DNA of 64,000 nt from Hedera helix (Eukaryota; Streptophyta; Magnoliopsida; Apiales; Araliaceae), in assembly GCA_947179155.2 (NCBI GenBank), contig OX359276.1, forward strand, positions 47,424,953 to 47,488,952, written 5' to 3'. The notes below the pieces were generated by a model. That model did no database searches, was not told where the DNA came from, and was given only the letters and a program-made list of their open reading frames with translations. Numbering within the stretch: the first letter of the stretch is position 1; each line of letters begins with the position of its first letter. The position numbers and the translations under genes are program-made. Shown piece after piece: positions 51,005 through 64,000 of this stretch.

Positions 51005-51969
51005 TATTACTCACCTAACAAATTGCCAATTGAAAAAAAAATAAACACAAGCGTGATAATATAAAAAAGTTGGCAGGCATAAATCAGGTTTCAAACATGC
51101 ACATCCAGTCCTTCACGGGTATGAATTCAGACAGACCTGTCCATTGCCGTATCGTACTAATTTAAAAAGAAATTAAGAAACCAGAAACATAACAGTTGCT
51201 TTTGCCCTTGTGGATCATTTTTCTATACTATGCATTTCATAAAGCATTATTAAAATATCAATAATGCCCATATATATAGCTCCTCCATCATGAAGAAACA
51301 GCCTTAACTTTTTAAAGCGGAACCCTGAGAATTTTCATGCAGGCTGCCTCTGCAGTCTTCAACAATTTGCAACTTTTCCTTTCTCTTAAAGCTGGTCAAC
51401 AGCCAAAACATTGCACTCAGACAGACACAACATCTGATTCTTTCCCTAGGAAATAATTACACAACTAAAATATTATTAGTAATTTCTAATGCTCCCACAC
51501 AAACCAGACCATTAATCATGCAAGTCAAATATATAAGTTGATTTCTCCTCACAGAAATTACACTCAAAAGGATATTTTTCTTTTTATTTGTTCATTTGTA
51601 ACAATAAAAAGATAATAATCTCTCAAAGATGAAGAAGAGTAGCAAAAGTAAACTAGTCAAACCAGTCAAGTTTCTAGTAAATTAAATTAATACAGGCTTT
51701 GAACAAGAAAATAACTTTTAAAGTTCTTCTAAAGATGAGAAGATCCTAATAAGCACTAGTGATAATTAGTCCATCAAGTAAAGAACGATAAGTATTTGTC
51801 CACCTAGAGTACCACTTGGAGATATAAACACTTCATAGTGATTTATGAACTCCACTAATAAGAACAGCCTAAAAGAATTAGTACTAGTTTCTATACTAGG
51901 TGGATGGGAGATATGAAAATTTTGACCACCAAAATCATGGAGCAAATTTTGGAAGAATACTTATCGAAA

Positions 51970-54900
51970 TCAGCCTTTGGTTCTCATGATTGTTATGCTG
52001 CCTTTTCCACCCTCGGTTCGAATTTTGGTTTTACCAACTACAGGCTTCCCAGTTAAAGCTGAAGTTGGATAAGAAGTAGAAGGATCTTCGTAACTTTGCT
52101 TTGATTTTGACGGCGGTGGAGTGCGTATCCGTTGGTTTATATCCTTCAGTGTAACATCTCCATGAACACCACACGGCTTAACAAATGCAAAGGGATACAC
52201 AACAGAAGAAGCCAACTTCGTGGGAGTCCGCATGTATGACTTCCTACCTGAGATACGAGCTCACTTGTATTAATCTGCTGTGTTTAACAAGGTATACTCA
52301 CAACAAGACCTCTGATACTATTAAAGATTTAAAGCAGAATATTATTGTATAAGGTCTTTTCTTTTGTACGCAAGAGAACTAAAATGGAATGTCGCCACAA
52401 TTTCAACAGAATAGCCATTGATCGTAACAATAGTAAAGGTCTTGAGCTGGAGTATGGAACACTACTTATATAAGAATGGGAGGAGATAAAAACCTTTAAA
52501 AACAACATTTTGACGAGCTCGAGTAGGACGTTCTTGAGGAGTAGAAGCTTCATGTTGTGGTGGGGTGTCGCAGATCTCTACAAAAGTACATTAATATGTA
52601 AAAACTACATGGATAGATAAAGACATGCGGAAAATGGAAATAAGACGAAAACAAAAACACAAATAAGAACATACATTTGAGATGAATAAAAAATAACATA
52701 ATCAGCACATAGTATTGGATGTAAGAATACATCCTCACGTACCTGTAATATCAATTTGCACATCAGCTGAACCAGACAGATTCCTGTGTTCAGTTCATTA
52801 ATTAGCCAATTTTTTAATATATGAACATAGAAATATAAATTCCCACATAAACATACATATCATCAGGACTGAATTGCATCTCAGCATCACCAAAGCAATC
52901 AACCAGCCACCCCTCAGATGACTGATCTGGACACTCGTAACTGGATGCAGATGTATCTGAAAGGAATTATATTTTTACTAGAGATTTGTAGGTAAACATA
53001 AAGTAAATACTCTTTTTGTAGGACAAAATTTACAAGATAAACCTGCAAAGCCGGAAACCCACTGTGAAACACCAGATAAAGCCTCTTCATATGAATCGAT
53101 GCTCTCCTAAACAACGAACCAGAAAGCAACGAATAGATGTTGAAAAGATGTTTGACATAAACCACAGATGACAACTGAATTGATGTGCAGAATATTAGCT
53201 GAATAAAATGTTTAACTGATTCACTCTTTTCCTTCGTGGTATACTGTAATATGATAATGGTGAAATAGAATTTATAATCCAAATCAACATTTTGCAGCAA
53301 ATCAAGTATGCTGCATTTGACTAACAGCACTATTTTAATATGATTTTTTTGAGCAGATATAGGCTATAGCATAATTCTAATACGAAATTTTGAGCAAATG
53401 TGTCTGTACCAACCTTTGATTTTAGGAATGATGTTGATATTTGTGGAACATCCAAAACCTCAGCGTCAAATTGTAGCATCCGGCGCCTCTTTACCTGTGA
53501 AGAGGACTCCTTAAATTGCTCCAGTTCCTTATTTGTGTATTCTGCAATTCATTGCTCAAATTAGATATACGCGTTCAAAATTTCATGTACAATTGTAAAG
53601 TGGAATACATCATGTTTGTATGTTCCAATTGCCAATCTCTCCTTTTCTAAGTGTAATACAGTCAGTACCAATTGGAGCAACATTATAAGTCAGATCCCCG
53701 CAAGCCTTTAAAGGAGTAGTTTCATCAAACATGCAGGAAAAATCTTCTTCATTCTGGCTTACACCATTCCACAGGCTTTTTGATAAATCTGGTCACACCA
53801 ACACCATCCAATTAACAATAACTTATAACAAATATAATTATTCACAAATCATAAATCATAATGAAACTCACCAAGAACGGAATCATCTTCTAGAGAATAA
53901 TCTTCACCTTGCAAGTCCCACATCTCGCTGTTACCATTTCATAAAAGTTAATTACAACAGTGGTGTTAAGTACAAAATATTTTAGGAATATCTAGCAAAA
54001 CTAATACGTGGCCTCAAGGCACTCTATGAATATCAACAAATTACGTTAGCAAATGCAAAACATGACAAGTCTTGAAGTCATACAGGAAAGAATGATTCCA
54101 TAGTTATTAGCTTCCCTTGTGTATCGACCAAAACCAGGTAAAAATCCAGACATGATGACGTATAATCTACATATGGTGTTGGACCTAACTAATGTGACCT
54201 AATCCCCCCTTGCCCCAACCAAAAGTATCCCAATTAGCCAAGACAACCAATTGCATCCATAATTGACAGCTTCAGTACTAAGTATATGACTCCATGATAT
54301 AATATATTTGATTTGATTAATTCCATAAGGGGAAAAAAAGATGGAACTAAATCAGGCAGATTATGAATTGACAGAAAAATAGTACAGCTTTAAACTCAAA
54401 AAACATAATCTCTCTCTTTATCAGACAGAGAATCAGTATTCTGAAAAGTTTGACCACTTCATGGTTATCCCCTAAAACTAATTGAATTCCAAATTATTGA
54501 GAAGGTGATCAAATATCTATCTACAACATCTTCAGATTAAAAATTTGTTTTCACACAAAACACAAACTGAATCGGGTTTCAGATATCAATTAATTTCCGT
54601 ATCAATGTCTAAGCCAGCATCAGTTCATAAAGACACTAAGGACCCCCATCAATCTCAGTCAAACCGCTCATACTACAGATCATGAATTCCTAGTTTGCTT
54701 GAAGGACCTCAAAATGGAGGAAATGTTGATCTCTCTCACTACGTGTAGACAAATTACACCTGATACCAAATCACTACAAGTATTAAATTAAACAATTTCC
54801 CAGAAAAAGACCAATTGAAACCAGGCAAACCCAAATCTCAAATTCAGCATTTCAATCCCCAAACAAAAAAAGCTCGCCCACAAAAATAAACCAAATTTTT

Positions 54901-55015
54901 GGACCAACCCACGAACAAATAATATATATTGAATCTCAAACCAACCCACAAACCAACATTACAGATAAACACAGGGAATTTAGTTCATCACATACTTGTC
55001 ATTGTTGTAATCCAT
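51970..55015 (-). CDS. XRI1: XRI1-like protein (X-ray induced transcript 1)
   Basis: Nine minus-strand coding exons: 55015-54996, 53927-53872, 53788-53669, 53541-53414, 53106-53043, 52956-52857, 52783-52743, 52577-52494, 52247-51970. Phases join throughout: 891 nt, 296 aa. The N-terminus (MDYNNDNEMWDLQGEDYSLE) and the C-terminal block (GRKSYMRTPTKLASSV, then YPFAFVKPCGVHGDVTLKDI) are the conserved ends of plant XRI1. Arabidopsis XRI1 is induced by ionising radiation, interacts with MND1 and is needed for meiosis and pollen development. A motif SQVKRRRMLQFD in the middle is also typical. There is no known catalytic domain and much predicted disorder. A 5'-UTR intron is possible, with an acceptor (TTGCAG) just before 55033. 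Intron 1 is about 1.07 kb. Confidence 0.93.
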
Positions 55016-55033
55016 TTCGATGTATAAATCTGT

Positions 55034-58000
55034 CTGCAACAGAAAATCGAAAGCAGCAGGAGAAGTTAGAAAATAATCACAAATTTCAACCTCCCTCTCT
55101 GTCTCTCGCCTCCACTACACAAGCACCGTAAAAAGTAGCCGTTGCAAGAGATCCATGAGTACCCAATTCGCACACATTTATATATAGAGAGATTACAAAA
55201 TTTACAATTGTGCTAGAGATTTGTGCAATGGAGTAAATCGCCGTCTCACTCTCTCAACTTTCTCTCTCTTCTTGGTTTTTTTTCTTTTTTTGCGGGTATT
55301 TATTATGGTTTCCTGTTTTACCACTACTATAAAACAATGCCGAAATATCAGCAACCATGTCAGAGCACACTGGCCCCTCCATTTCCGTTAGCTCTTTAGA
55401 TTTTCTTCGTTTACTGTCATAAACAAATAAATAAGGAAATGAATTTAAACAAAAACCTATAGTTTATTATGTGCATTTAAAATTAAACATGAAAAAATAA
55501 TTTATTTATTTATTTCTAAATTGAAAATATATATATATAATTAGCATGGAATAGTTGTTGAGTTATGCACTATTTTCGAGATTTACTTAAGTTTAATAAA
55601 CCAACTTTATATCCTTAAAACAAATATGCTATCCTTAAAATAATTTAATTTATTATATAAATTAATTTTATACACTTCCTACCTACCAAGGGCGGGGGTA
55701 GGATTTAAACATTTTCGTATAAAAGTAAAAATTAATAAATTTAAATGACTAATCAATATGTCCAACATAATTGATCAAATTTAAAGTTTGGTACGTTTAT
55801 TTGATAATATTCAGATTTTAGTAAATGTTTGGATGAAATTAAAGTTGATTTCTCAAAAAAAATAATATATATATATTATTTAATGTTTTTATATTTCTCA
55901 CTTAAACTGGTCATAATTTTTTTTAAGTAATAATATTAATAAATTTTAAGTTCACAAGAGCTAAATAATCCATGATTAATAAAATAGTTAACGCTCTTTT
56001 TTAAGTTTTATGTCGTGTATATAATTTTTTATTACTTTATAATTTATATAATTATGTATACTTAAAGTATAAGATTATAATTTTTTATATATATATTTTT
56101 AAAGAATAATATGAATATAATATAATGTGTTAAATTATAATTAGTTAATATTTTATCATACATAAGAGACCCAACCTTAAATTATAACCGACTAGAATCG
56201 TACACGTAATTTTGTACTTATTCTTTAATCACCAAAATACTATTGATTTTTAAAATGCTGAACTCATGTTTTCTCATAAATTTTAATTTTTATAATTTCA
56301 TAATACCTTTTCTTTTATCAGTGCAGATTAAATTTAAAAATATCATATGCAAACTTTAATACAATAAAATGATAAGTTTACATACACAATATTCAAATAT
56401 AAAATCAAGCATTACATTTATTTTAATTATTAAAAAATAAAATATGTCACGGATTTTAATATCATGCCCCACTTTTTAATAATTAAAATGAAAGTAATAT
56501 TTGAATATTGTGTACTTATACTTATACATAATAAAAAATTAATACTCTCATATTTTAAATGGAGAAAGCGCAAGTTAATTATGTGAAATAGATTATAAAT
56601 ATTCTTAATTTCTTATCCGTCATAAATCTTAATAACAACGTGATAAAATTTCAATTAAATAATGAGTAATGACTAAATGAGAAAATAATAGTATAGAAAT
56701 CTAGCACATGATATGCTTTTCCATCATTATTTATTGTTAATGTTGATATATAATTACTAGCATGATTTTCTTTCAAAATATTCTTACGTAAGTAGACGGG
56801 AGTTGAGAGTTGACTTACACACACCCCGTTAAAAAACCAGGAGATGGAGCAAAACTGTCTCATTTGAGGCCCACAGTCCGGTTGCACACTTACTGTTGTA
56901 ACTGGACACGTGTACATTAATATCTCGAATTTCTTTTTATCTGTCTTTTTAAGATTTTTTACATAAATTAAAAAATGTAATTAATTTTTTGATTGATTGA
57001 CTAAATTGAGTATAAAATTTTAAAATTAATTTTTTTAAATCTATTGAAAAGATAAGAGAGAAATAAATTAACTTTTATATATAAAAAATTAAATATTTAA
57101 TGTTACTTTAAAATTTATAAATGACAAATAAAAAAAAGGAAGTAGTACCTATTAACAATTGGGTTTTCTAATGATCACCACCTAACAATTGGGTCAGAAT
57201 GACATGTATATCAACCCAACTAATGTTGGACATCATAGATGTGGCTGAGCTATTCATTTATAGCTCAGTAGAAAGAAAAAAACAATATTAATTTAAATTC
57301 AGTGTTAAAAAATTATTTTTATATAATAAATAGTTAAAAAATTTAAATTATTTATTAAGAATCGAGTAACTATGCGTTTGATATTTTAGACTCAAGATTT
57401 TTTTAAAACGCAAAGAGATTTAGTACAAAACAAAAGTCACACCAACACAATTTCAATAACACGAGATTAAAAATTATCTCCGCATTATTACAATTATAAT
57501 AATACGAGATTGAGAATTATTTACAAAAGTTATGAGTACACTAATTCCTACCCTCTAGATTGCGTGGTGATGCACACGGCAAGTAACTAATTTTAATCCT
57601 ATGACAGATACTCTGATGAGTGTTGTTTTGTTAATTTGTTGATGTTGAGTTCGTGTGTGTTGATTCTAAGATTCTCTGTGACAAATTACTGTTTTTTATC
57701 AGACACAGAGTATATACATATATATGTGTGTATGTATACATACACACATATATATGTATATACTCTGTGTCTGATAACAGAAATTTATTACAAATGACTT
57801 GAGCTCGTTGATTATGACCCCGGTGTGGTCCTTTTATATTTTTTAATCTCATAATAACTGGTATAACTTTCATACCTATGATCTCTTTAACTTTTTGAAA
57901 CTAATAATGGTGAGAATTAAAGAGTTAACTGGTTTAATTATTCAGTCGCTCCATCTTTATCTACCACATCTCATTATTGTATTGGTGACAATATTTATGG

Positions 58001-59631
58001 ACTTTAATAATTTAAAAGTTATTTAAATATTTTCACTTTTATTTATATTTTATTAACGAATTGATAAAATATATACTAAACAAGCTTGTTTTACAGGAGG
58101 ATGATAAAATGAAAGACGACAAAAGGCACAAATATAATTAATGTGTAATTAAGGGTGGCATAACATTAAATTATGATTTTTTTTTCTTGAATGCTCTAAT
58201 TTGTTACAATAATTTATTGTAATCTAAGGTGAGAGATATACGTGGATGAAATAATAACTTACTGATTTTATCGTAATGTTGTCTTCTGTATCAGTATTTG
58301 TTGAACATTTTTTTATAATTCGTTGTCAAACTTAAAGATGTTAATATGTTATGTCATTTTATAATATTTTCAGCAAAAAGTTATTTTTTTTTTCCAAATA
58401 AAACTCTGTGAAACAAAGGGAGTATTTAAAAAAAAAATTATGTTTATTTGAGAATAAAATTTATTTTATACCAAAGACTTTGATGTACAAGCCCAATATA
58501 ATATCCTATAGTAATATGAAATGCTCGTAATGTTAGTGTTTACTTTTATCTTATTTTTTCTCATTCCAAATAAATGAAAAATCCTTTATTTCTCGATTAT
58601 TTTCATCCTTTTTTTTCTTCCTATTTTTATATTATATATATACGTATTAGGTGTCAATAAAACTTTCCTCGTAAAGCTTTGTAAATATAAAACTAGTAGT
58701 AGAAGTAACCTAATTCTAACATACCATCAGTCCATCACCATGACATGATCCAAAAACTACCCAGCCCATTTTGGATAAGGAGGAATATTTCGTCAATCTC
58801 TTTCACTCTCAGCCGTTAGATTCGTCCAAAACCAGTTTTGGTAGTAATAGTAATGATCCATCGTTTGCTTTTAGCGGAATCCAAAATTTATTTAAATATA
58901 ATTTTTTCTAATACATACATCTTTCTCAACTCTCAATAAGCATGTACTCGCTCTCCTTATCAATTAGTAATTCATATGGAAGAAACTTATTATTTTTAAA
59001 TAGTTTAAAAGATTTAAATATTTTAAAATTATAAGTTATTATTAAATAACAAAATATATTAACAACGAGACCGCCAAATTTAATTACGGCTAATGTTAGG
59101 ATCTCAAATTTTGGAGTTTCAAATATATCTCAAGTACACATGTCAATAGTATATAGATTGTTCAATATTGAAATAGGTTTTAAGCAATTATTATACCTTT
59201 ATTTATTAATAAATTATGTATTTGAGACGTTACTATTTAATTAATAGTCATTTGAAATAAATGCTAAATTCAGATCAAGACAAAGGATAATCACAAATCA
59301 ATACCTTAATACTTATATCTAAAAGTACAACATTTAATTCAGTAAGTTAATTTGATTGATCAAATGTACTGATATTTCATTTTTTATTCTATTCAGTATT
59401 CACTTCATCTCGCAATATTAAATTAATTTTTTTTTTCTTTCCTTTCTTATTGAATAGAAAAATCTGAAAGTTTAAAACTTGAACTTTATCAATAGATACA
59501 TTCAGAACTTTAATAATATACATTGAATAAAAAACTTATAACCATTTCCATTTTCAAAATAATGGATTTTTTTTCTATATTATATAAAGAAAGATTTATC
59601 TCTAGGTTCAGACCCTAGGTGTCATAATTTT
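55034..59631. other. AT-rich intergenic region
   Basis: XRI1 promoter and leader at about 55034-55300, with a CTCTCT-rich patch. Beyond this no gene was found. A perfect palindrome is at 57698-57775, listed separately. Around 58405-58430 an AAAGGGAGTA end resembles a Stowaway terminus without a visible partner. About 58740-58870 is a less AT-rich island with no open frame. Confidence 0.5.
57698..57775. repeat. 78-bp perfect palindrome with imperfect flanks
   Basis: 39-bp arms pair without mismatch or spacer around GTATAC (centre 57736/57737). Arms run ATCAGACACAGAGTATATAC, then alternating AT and GT/GC-poor sequence. Weaker pairing continues outside (CTGTT...AACAG, GTGACAAATTAC with GTAATAAATTT), for a total near 120 bp. 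Could be a small MITE or a hairpin-forming locus. Confidence 0.95.
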
Positions 59632-59639
59632 GCTGAAGG

Positions 59640-60453
59640 TAGGGGTGAATAATAAATCGAAAATAATTGAAAAATTAACCGATTCAAACTTAACCGGTAA
59701 TAGCAAAATCAATGAATCGAAAACTTTAAAAAAAAAAAAATCGAAGTTCGGTTGATCGATTTGGTTTTATTTAAAAATAAATAAATAAATAAATTGAACT
59801 CTTAAAATTATAATATAATTATATATTTTACTAATAAAATATTTATTTTATATAATTATATATTTATATATGAAATATGATAAAATATAAATACATTAAT
59901 CTATTAGTTTACTTCACGTGGCAGCTCCGACAGGCTTAGTGCATGTGGCAGCTCCAAAAGATAAAAGGCTTACTCCAAGTGGCAGCTCCAACATGCTTAC
60001 TCCAACAGGCTTATATATTGATTAGTTCATAAATCGCATGTGTTCATAAATCGCATGAGACATAGAAAGGAAGGGGAAGCAACTGCAAGAAATTATGGTA
60101 CCTTGAAGTAGCAGAAAAGCCAGAACCTGGAACAACTTTATATAAACAAGTAAACAACGGTATGTGGTAAGCTTGTTGGAGCTATCACATATAGTAGAGC
60201 CCGTTGCAAGGTAATGTTAACATAATCTCTAACATCGTAAAGGTACATATTAATTCTATTTTTTTATATTTAAGTTTTATAATTAATCAAATTGTTTAAA
60301 GTGATCGATTTAACCGATAATCGAATAGATGGATAACCGACTATGAAGTAAAAATTTGAATAATCTTAATTTTTAATTTTTTATAACCAATTTAAATGAT
60401 TTAGTTATTTTTTTATATATAAAATCGACCAAACCGACCGTTGTACACCGCTA
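59640..60453. mobile_element. hAT-type MITE with internal short repeats
   Basis: 814 bp with ends TAGGGGTGAATAA and, inverted, TAGCGGTGTACAA. It is flanked by 8-bp repeats GCTGAAGG (59632-59639) and GTTAAAGG (60454-60461), two mismatches. Subterminal regions share TCGATTT and AACCG words. In the middle (about 59925-60015) the motif GTGGCAGCTCC occurs three times, alternating with (A/T)GGCTTA/ATGCTTA. No coding capacity. Confidence 0.7.
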
Positions 60454-60608
60454 GTTAAAGGCGATTCACGAGAGAATCACACACATATTCCTTTGATGGA
60501 GATGTGAATGTCTATGATTTGCCTAGTATAGTGATGGATTTCATTATATATATTCATTACTAAAATTATAGTCAAATTCCTACTATATTAATAAAATATT
60601 ATAAGAAT

Positions 60609-60611
<3 letters not shown>

Positions 60612-60655
<44 letters not shown>
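60612..60655. repeat. (AT)n microsatellite
   Basis: About 44 bases of uninterrupted AT dinucleotides in AT-rich intergenic DNA. Confidence 0.95.
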
Positions 60656-60658
<3 letters not shown>

Positions 60659-61252
60659 TAATATTTATTTTTTAAAGTATTATATATATATGATCAATAT
60701 TAAATTTTTGAAGTTAATTTAAAATATTTTTAAATATTAAATTAATTAAATAATATTACTAATCACAATATTTATTATTTTTTAAAATTATTAGATCACA
60801 TTATTTTTAAATTTAAAAATATTTTAAATTAATTTGATAATATTTTTTAAGATAGGTGAGAGTATATATTATTTTTTATTTTTTATTTCGAGATTGAATG
60901 AGTATAAATCAGACTTTCTATCTGACTACTGTAAAAAAAATTATTTAATAATTTTAGGACAATGTCACCTGATATTATAAACCAATAATTTTTTTTATTT
61001 TAATAATATTCTACTATTTATAATTATAAACTCATAAAAATAAAGAGATTTAATTAACGTACCATAAGCGCTGAATCTCCTGTCGTAAACAGACGTAAAG
61101 TGCGAGTACACAACGAAGCATCATGAGCGTGTAGACTTAAAATACGATCCGTCTACCACTTCTCATGTTTTATCAGTTATCTTCTTCCTCTAGCTATTTT
61201 CTCCAATTCGAAAACCGCCGTAGGAGAAAGGAAAACCCTTTAATTCTTCATA

Positions 61253-63733
61253 ATGTCTGCAACTGCTGGTGGTGAAGGAGGTGCTGCCCAAGAGGAAGAG
61301 AAGAAGCCCATGGATCAACACATTAATCTCAAAGTCAAGGGTCAGGTACATATATTTATATCTGATACACATATGCATTTAATACTCTCTGTTCATCTTT
61401 TGACTGAGGTTAACTTTTGCATGGTATGTATAGATTATTGGATCTTTGTTCATTGTGATTGAAGAGTAAATATTGGATAACGCCAATTAAGTTCATTTTT
61501 TTGACTCTTTAAGTGTCAATTTGTGAAAATCTAAAATTCAAAATTCTTTTCAGTTTTGAAAGCAGCAATTATGCCTTAGAATTTTACCAGATGAGATTCA
61601 CATTTGAAAGTTAAAAACCTTTAAAGAAGTTATTGAAGATCAAATGGCCTTGATCAAAACTTGTTTAAATAATAAGAATGTTGAAATGTTGATATTTTGG
61701 GATGTCCGGTCCTTGTAAAGAAAGCTGAATCCTCAAGTTGGGATTGAGGGAGTATTGTTATAACCGAACAACTTCTCCTGTTTTAGATGGAGCTTTTATT
61801 GATTAATTGCTGGACTAGTTTTTTCTGAGTATCAATTTCATATTTTACTTTTTGAGTTAAAGTGAAATTTTGCAACAAAGTGGGAGACAATAGTGAGACA
61901 CTGAAGTTTGTTAATTTACCTAAATTATTCAAAATACCATTCTAGGTAATTGTGATAATTGACTGCCGTATTTATTTATGCTTGGATGGAGTGCTTATGT
62001 ATCTAGTGTTTCACTACATTGTTGAAATCAGTTTGATTTTTATTGTGAGGCTTATGTCTTTATTAATACTAGTTTTCACTGGCAGTCAGACTTTAATAGT
62101 GTTATACTGTTTTAGGTGCGTGTTTATTCATCTATTATCCGGTGACTTTGGTCATATCACGGTCACATGTTCAATTTGTTTTTATGAATTGCTTTTCTTT
62201 TCCTTTTTTTTTTTTTCTTGTGTGATATTTAAAGCCATATCCTCTTAGGGGTATTAGACACTGTATAATGCAATTGTTGAAAATCTCTTTAATGCAATTT
62301 TATTGTTTAAGGAAATGTATTGCTGAATTATGTTGGTGTATGTAAGCTGCACTGTTTTTATGACAATAAATGTGTTATTTGATCTAATCTATCACAAAAA
62401 AAGAAGAAGAAAGTGTTATTTGATCTAAAATTATAGGTCTATATTCTTTTGATGGTTCAATAATCTTAAAATACGGTTTATAACCAGCACAATACACTGC
62501 GATTTCCCTTGGTATCCCCCAAGTTTTCAAACATCCGAGACAGATCGGCATATTGTAGACGTTGGCTTTTACAAGTAATTAACTTAATTATTCTGTAGAC
62601 GAGGTAACTGTCTTTCATTTCCTAACCACTCGAAGAAGTTAAAGTTGTTGAGAAAAGAGAAGCCACAGTATGTTGCTTATAATTTGAGTTCTAGGGTATT
62701 CTCTTCTGCTGGTTACTTTAGCTCATAGATGAAATTATATTGTCTCTCATTTTTATGATAAGTAATAATGTTTTTGACAAGTGTCACAGGTTAGATCATC
62801 TTTGGTGAGTTTAAAGATTTTCTAGGTTGAGCTCTTTTTGAAGATTCTTGAATAATTTACTTAGGAAGATGATAGCCACTGTACGTGTGGAAATTTAGTA
62901 TTCAATTGTTCTAAAATATTGTAAAATATGTTTGTCTTACTCACTGATGCATAAACAAACTACGCATAAGTTTCAACTTCTTTTTTCTCTTATGTGTCTT
63001 AGTTTCTCCCACTTGTAGGATGGCAATGAAGTATTTTTTAGAATTAAACGCAGCACACAGTTACGAAAACTCATGACTGCTTATTGCGACCGACAGTCGG
63101 TGGAGTTTAATGCCATTGCATTCTTGTTTGATGGACGTCGACTCCGAGCAGAGCAAACTCCGGATGAGGTAATGTTTTGTTTAGTTTTTTTCCTTTTTGA
63201 AGGCATTTGGAACGTTTTAGAAATTTCTTGGTGCTTTCTTGTGAGCCTTTTTATCTCTAATGTTACCAACTACTCAAAATCATTATTAGTATTTGTGAAC
63301 CCGGTCTACATATTCGTCTTTCAACTCCAGTATTGAAATGTGACTCTGGTATTGAAATGTGAGGGAGGAGAGTCGCTGTGTGTGGAGACAGTCTTGATGC
63401 TTGAAGTTTCTCTCTCCCCAGACAATTTACATGTCACATTTTTTGGCTAAATGTACTTTACTGAATTCTGAATCTTGCCTGCGTCATAGGTTTCAGGTAT
63501 TACAAGTCAAATTAATTTTAATGCATTAGCACCCCTTTAGTCTTTATGCACGTGATTTACATTAGTCACAAATGAAGTTTCAATATCCATTTTACTGCTT
63601 GCAATATATCAAATTGTTCAAGTTGATTTATTTTTTTTCATTTGCAAAATGTGGACAGCAGCTTGAAATGGAGGATGGTGATGAAATTGATGCAATGCTG
63701 CATCAAACTGGAGGCGGGCATGTATTGCTCTAA
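61253..63733 (+). CDS. SUMO: SUMO (small ubiquitin-like modifier), SUM1/SUM2 type
   Basis: Three exons: 61253-61345 (31 codons), 63019-63168 (50 codons), 63662-63733 (24 codons with stop); 315 nt, 104 aa. It is covalently attached to Lys of target proteins through the SAE, SCE1 and E3 cascade, in the nucleus and cytosol. The disordered acidic N-terminus (MSATAGGEGG) leads into the beta-grasp fold: [65 protein letters not shown]. SUMO proteases would cut after the Gly-Gly at about 98-99, removing a short GHVLL tail. Exon 3 has adjacent CAG acceptors; the downstream one gives the canonical [10 protein letters not shown]. Intron 1 is about 1.67 kb. Catalytic and interface residues look intact, so it should be functional. 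Confidence 0.96.
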
Positions 63734-63957
63734 ACTGCAAGCTAGACTACACTATAGCATGTTTGGTACTAAAGCATTATAGGGAGAGTTATATTATAGT
63801 TAAGAAACATGGATGCAAAGCTAGTTTCTTGTTACTTTTGTCCAATAGTTTTGGTTTCTGATGCGGACAACTTTGGTTATTTATGTATTGCCACAGCATG
63901 GGGCTCCTGTATTCTGTTTAATTCTCTCCCCCGTTCTTGTTTTAACGAATGAGAAGG

Positions 63958-63961
<4 letters not shown>

Positions 63962-64000
<39 letters not shown>
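63962..64000. repeat. (AT)n microsatellite at window edge
   Basis: About 39 bases of TA/AT dinucleotides running to the last base, just downstream of the SUMO gene. The true length is unknown. Confidence 0.95.

Larger units (their letters stand above)
48617..51969. other. Intergenic region with MITEs
   Basis: Probable RING 3' UTR to about 49100. After that the DNA is AT-rich with no gene found. It includes short palindromic AT blocks (49870-49920) and two MITE-like repeats listed separately. About 51300-51969 is probably downstream or 3' UTR sequence of XRI1. Confidence 0.5.

Overview
The window is nuclear DNA of a flowering plant, most likely a eudicot. The genes have short coding exons split by AT-rich GT-AG introns. 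Intergenic DNA is very AT-rich and crowded with plant transposons (MULE, hAT, PIF/Harbinger-like and Stowaway-like elements, gypsy and copia solo LTRs). The protein set is plant-specific: an EAF1-type HSA/SANT protein, XRI1, a P-class PPR protein, plant SUMO and a trihelix factor. No bacterial, viral, organellar or CRISPR features were seen.

Layout. Bases 1-96 are probably the 3' end of an unidentified + strand gene. An intronless trihelix transcription factor follows (1315-2265, +). Convergent to it is a large EAF1-like gene on the minus strand. Its coding exons run 16797 to 4120: 21 exons in perfect phase, 5928 nt, 1975 aa. I infer a non-coding first exon near 21.5 kb and a 4.6-kb 5'-UTR intron holding a TRIM-like repeat and a ~1-kb foldback element. 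A P-class PPR gene (29455-25530, -; three exons, 513 aa) follows. Its 5' flank carries a head-to-tail partial copy of its own exon 2 and intron 1, which is broken by a MULE and two further insertion blocks (29600-39872). Next come a 3.9-kb gypsy solo LTR (40049-43966) and a decayed UGT87-like glycosyltransferase (about 44098-46310) split by a hAT element. The right third holds a C3HC4 RING gene (48038-48616, +), an XRI1 gene (55015-51970, -; nine coding exons, 296 aa) and a SUMO gene (61253-63733, +; three exons, 104 aa).

From memory, the gene order matches two Arabidopsis segments: trihelix-EAF1 (At3g24860-At3g24880) and SUMO-XRI1-PPR (At5g48700-At5g48730). If so, this window joins two ancestral blocks at roughly 22-25 kb.

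The genes are not an operon. Three relate to chromatin or genome maintenance (EAF1 in NuA4 histone acetylation, XRI1 in meiosis and break repair, SUMO conjugation), but that reflects conserved position rather than a shared pathway. The most unusual sequence is the repeat-built stretch at 29.6-44 kb, where insertion order can be read from nested target-site duplications. The MULE there combines 9-bp target duplications, inverted C-rich and G-rich arms and a central array of GGTAACC/GGTTACC repeats. I found no convincing new multi-gene system.
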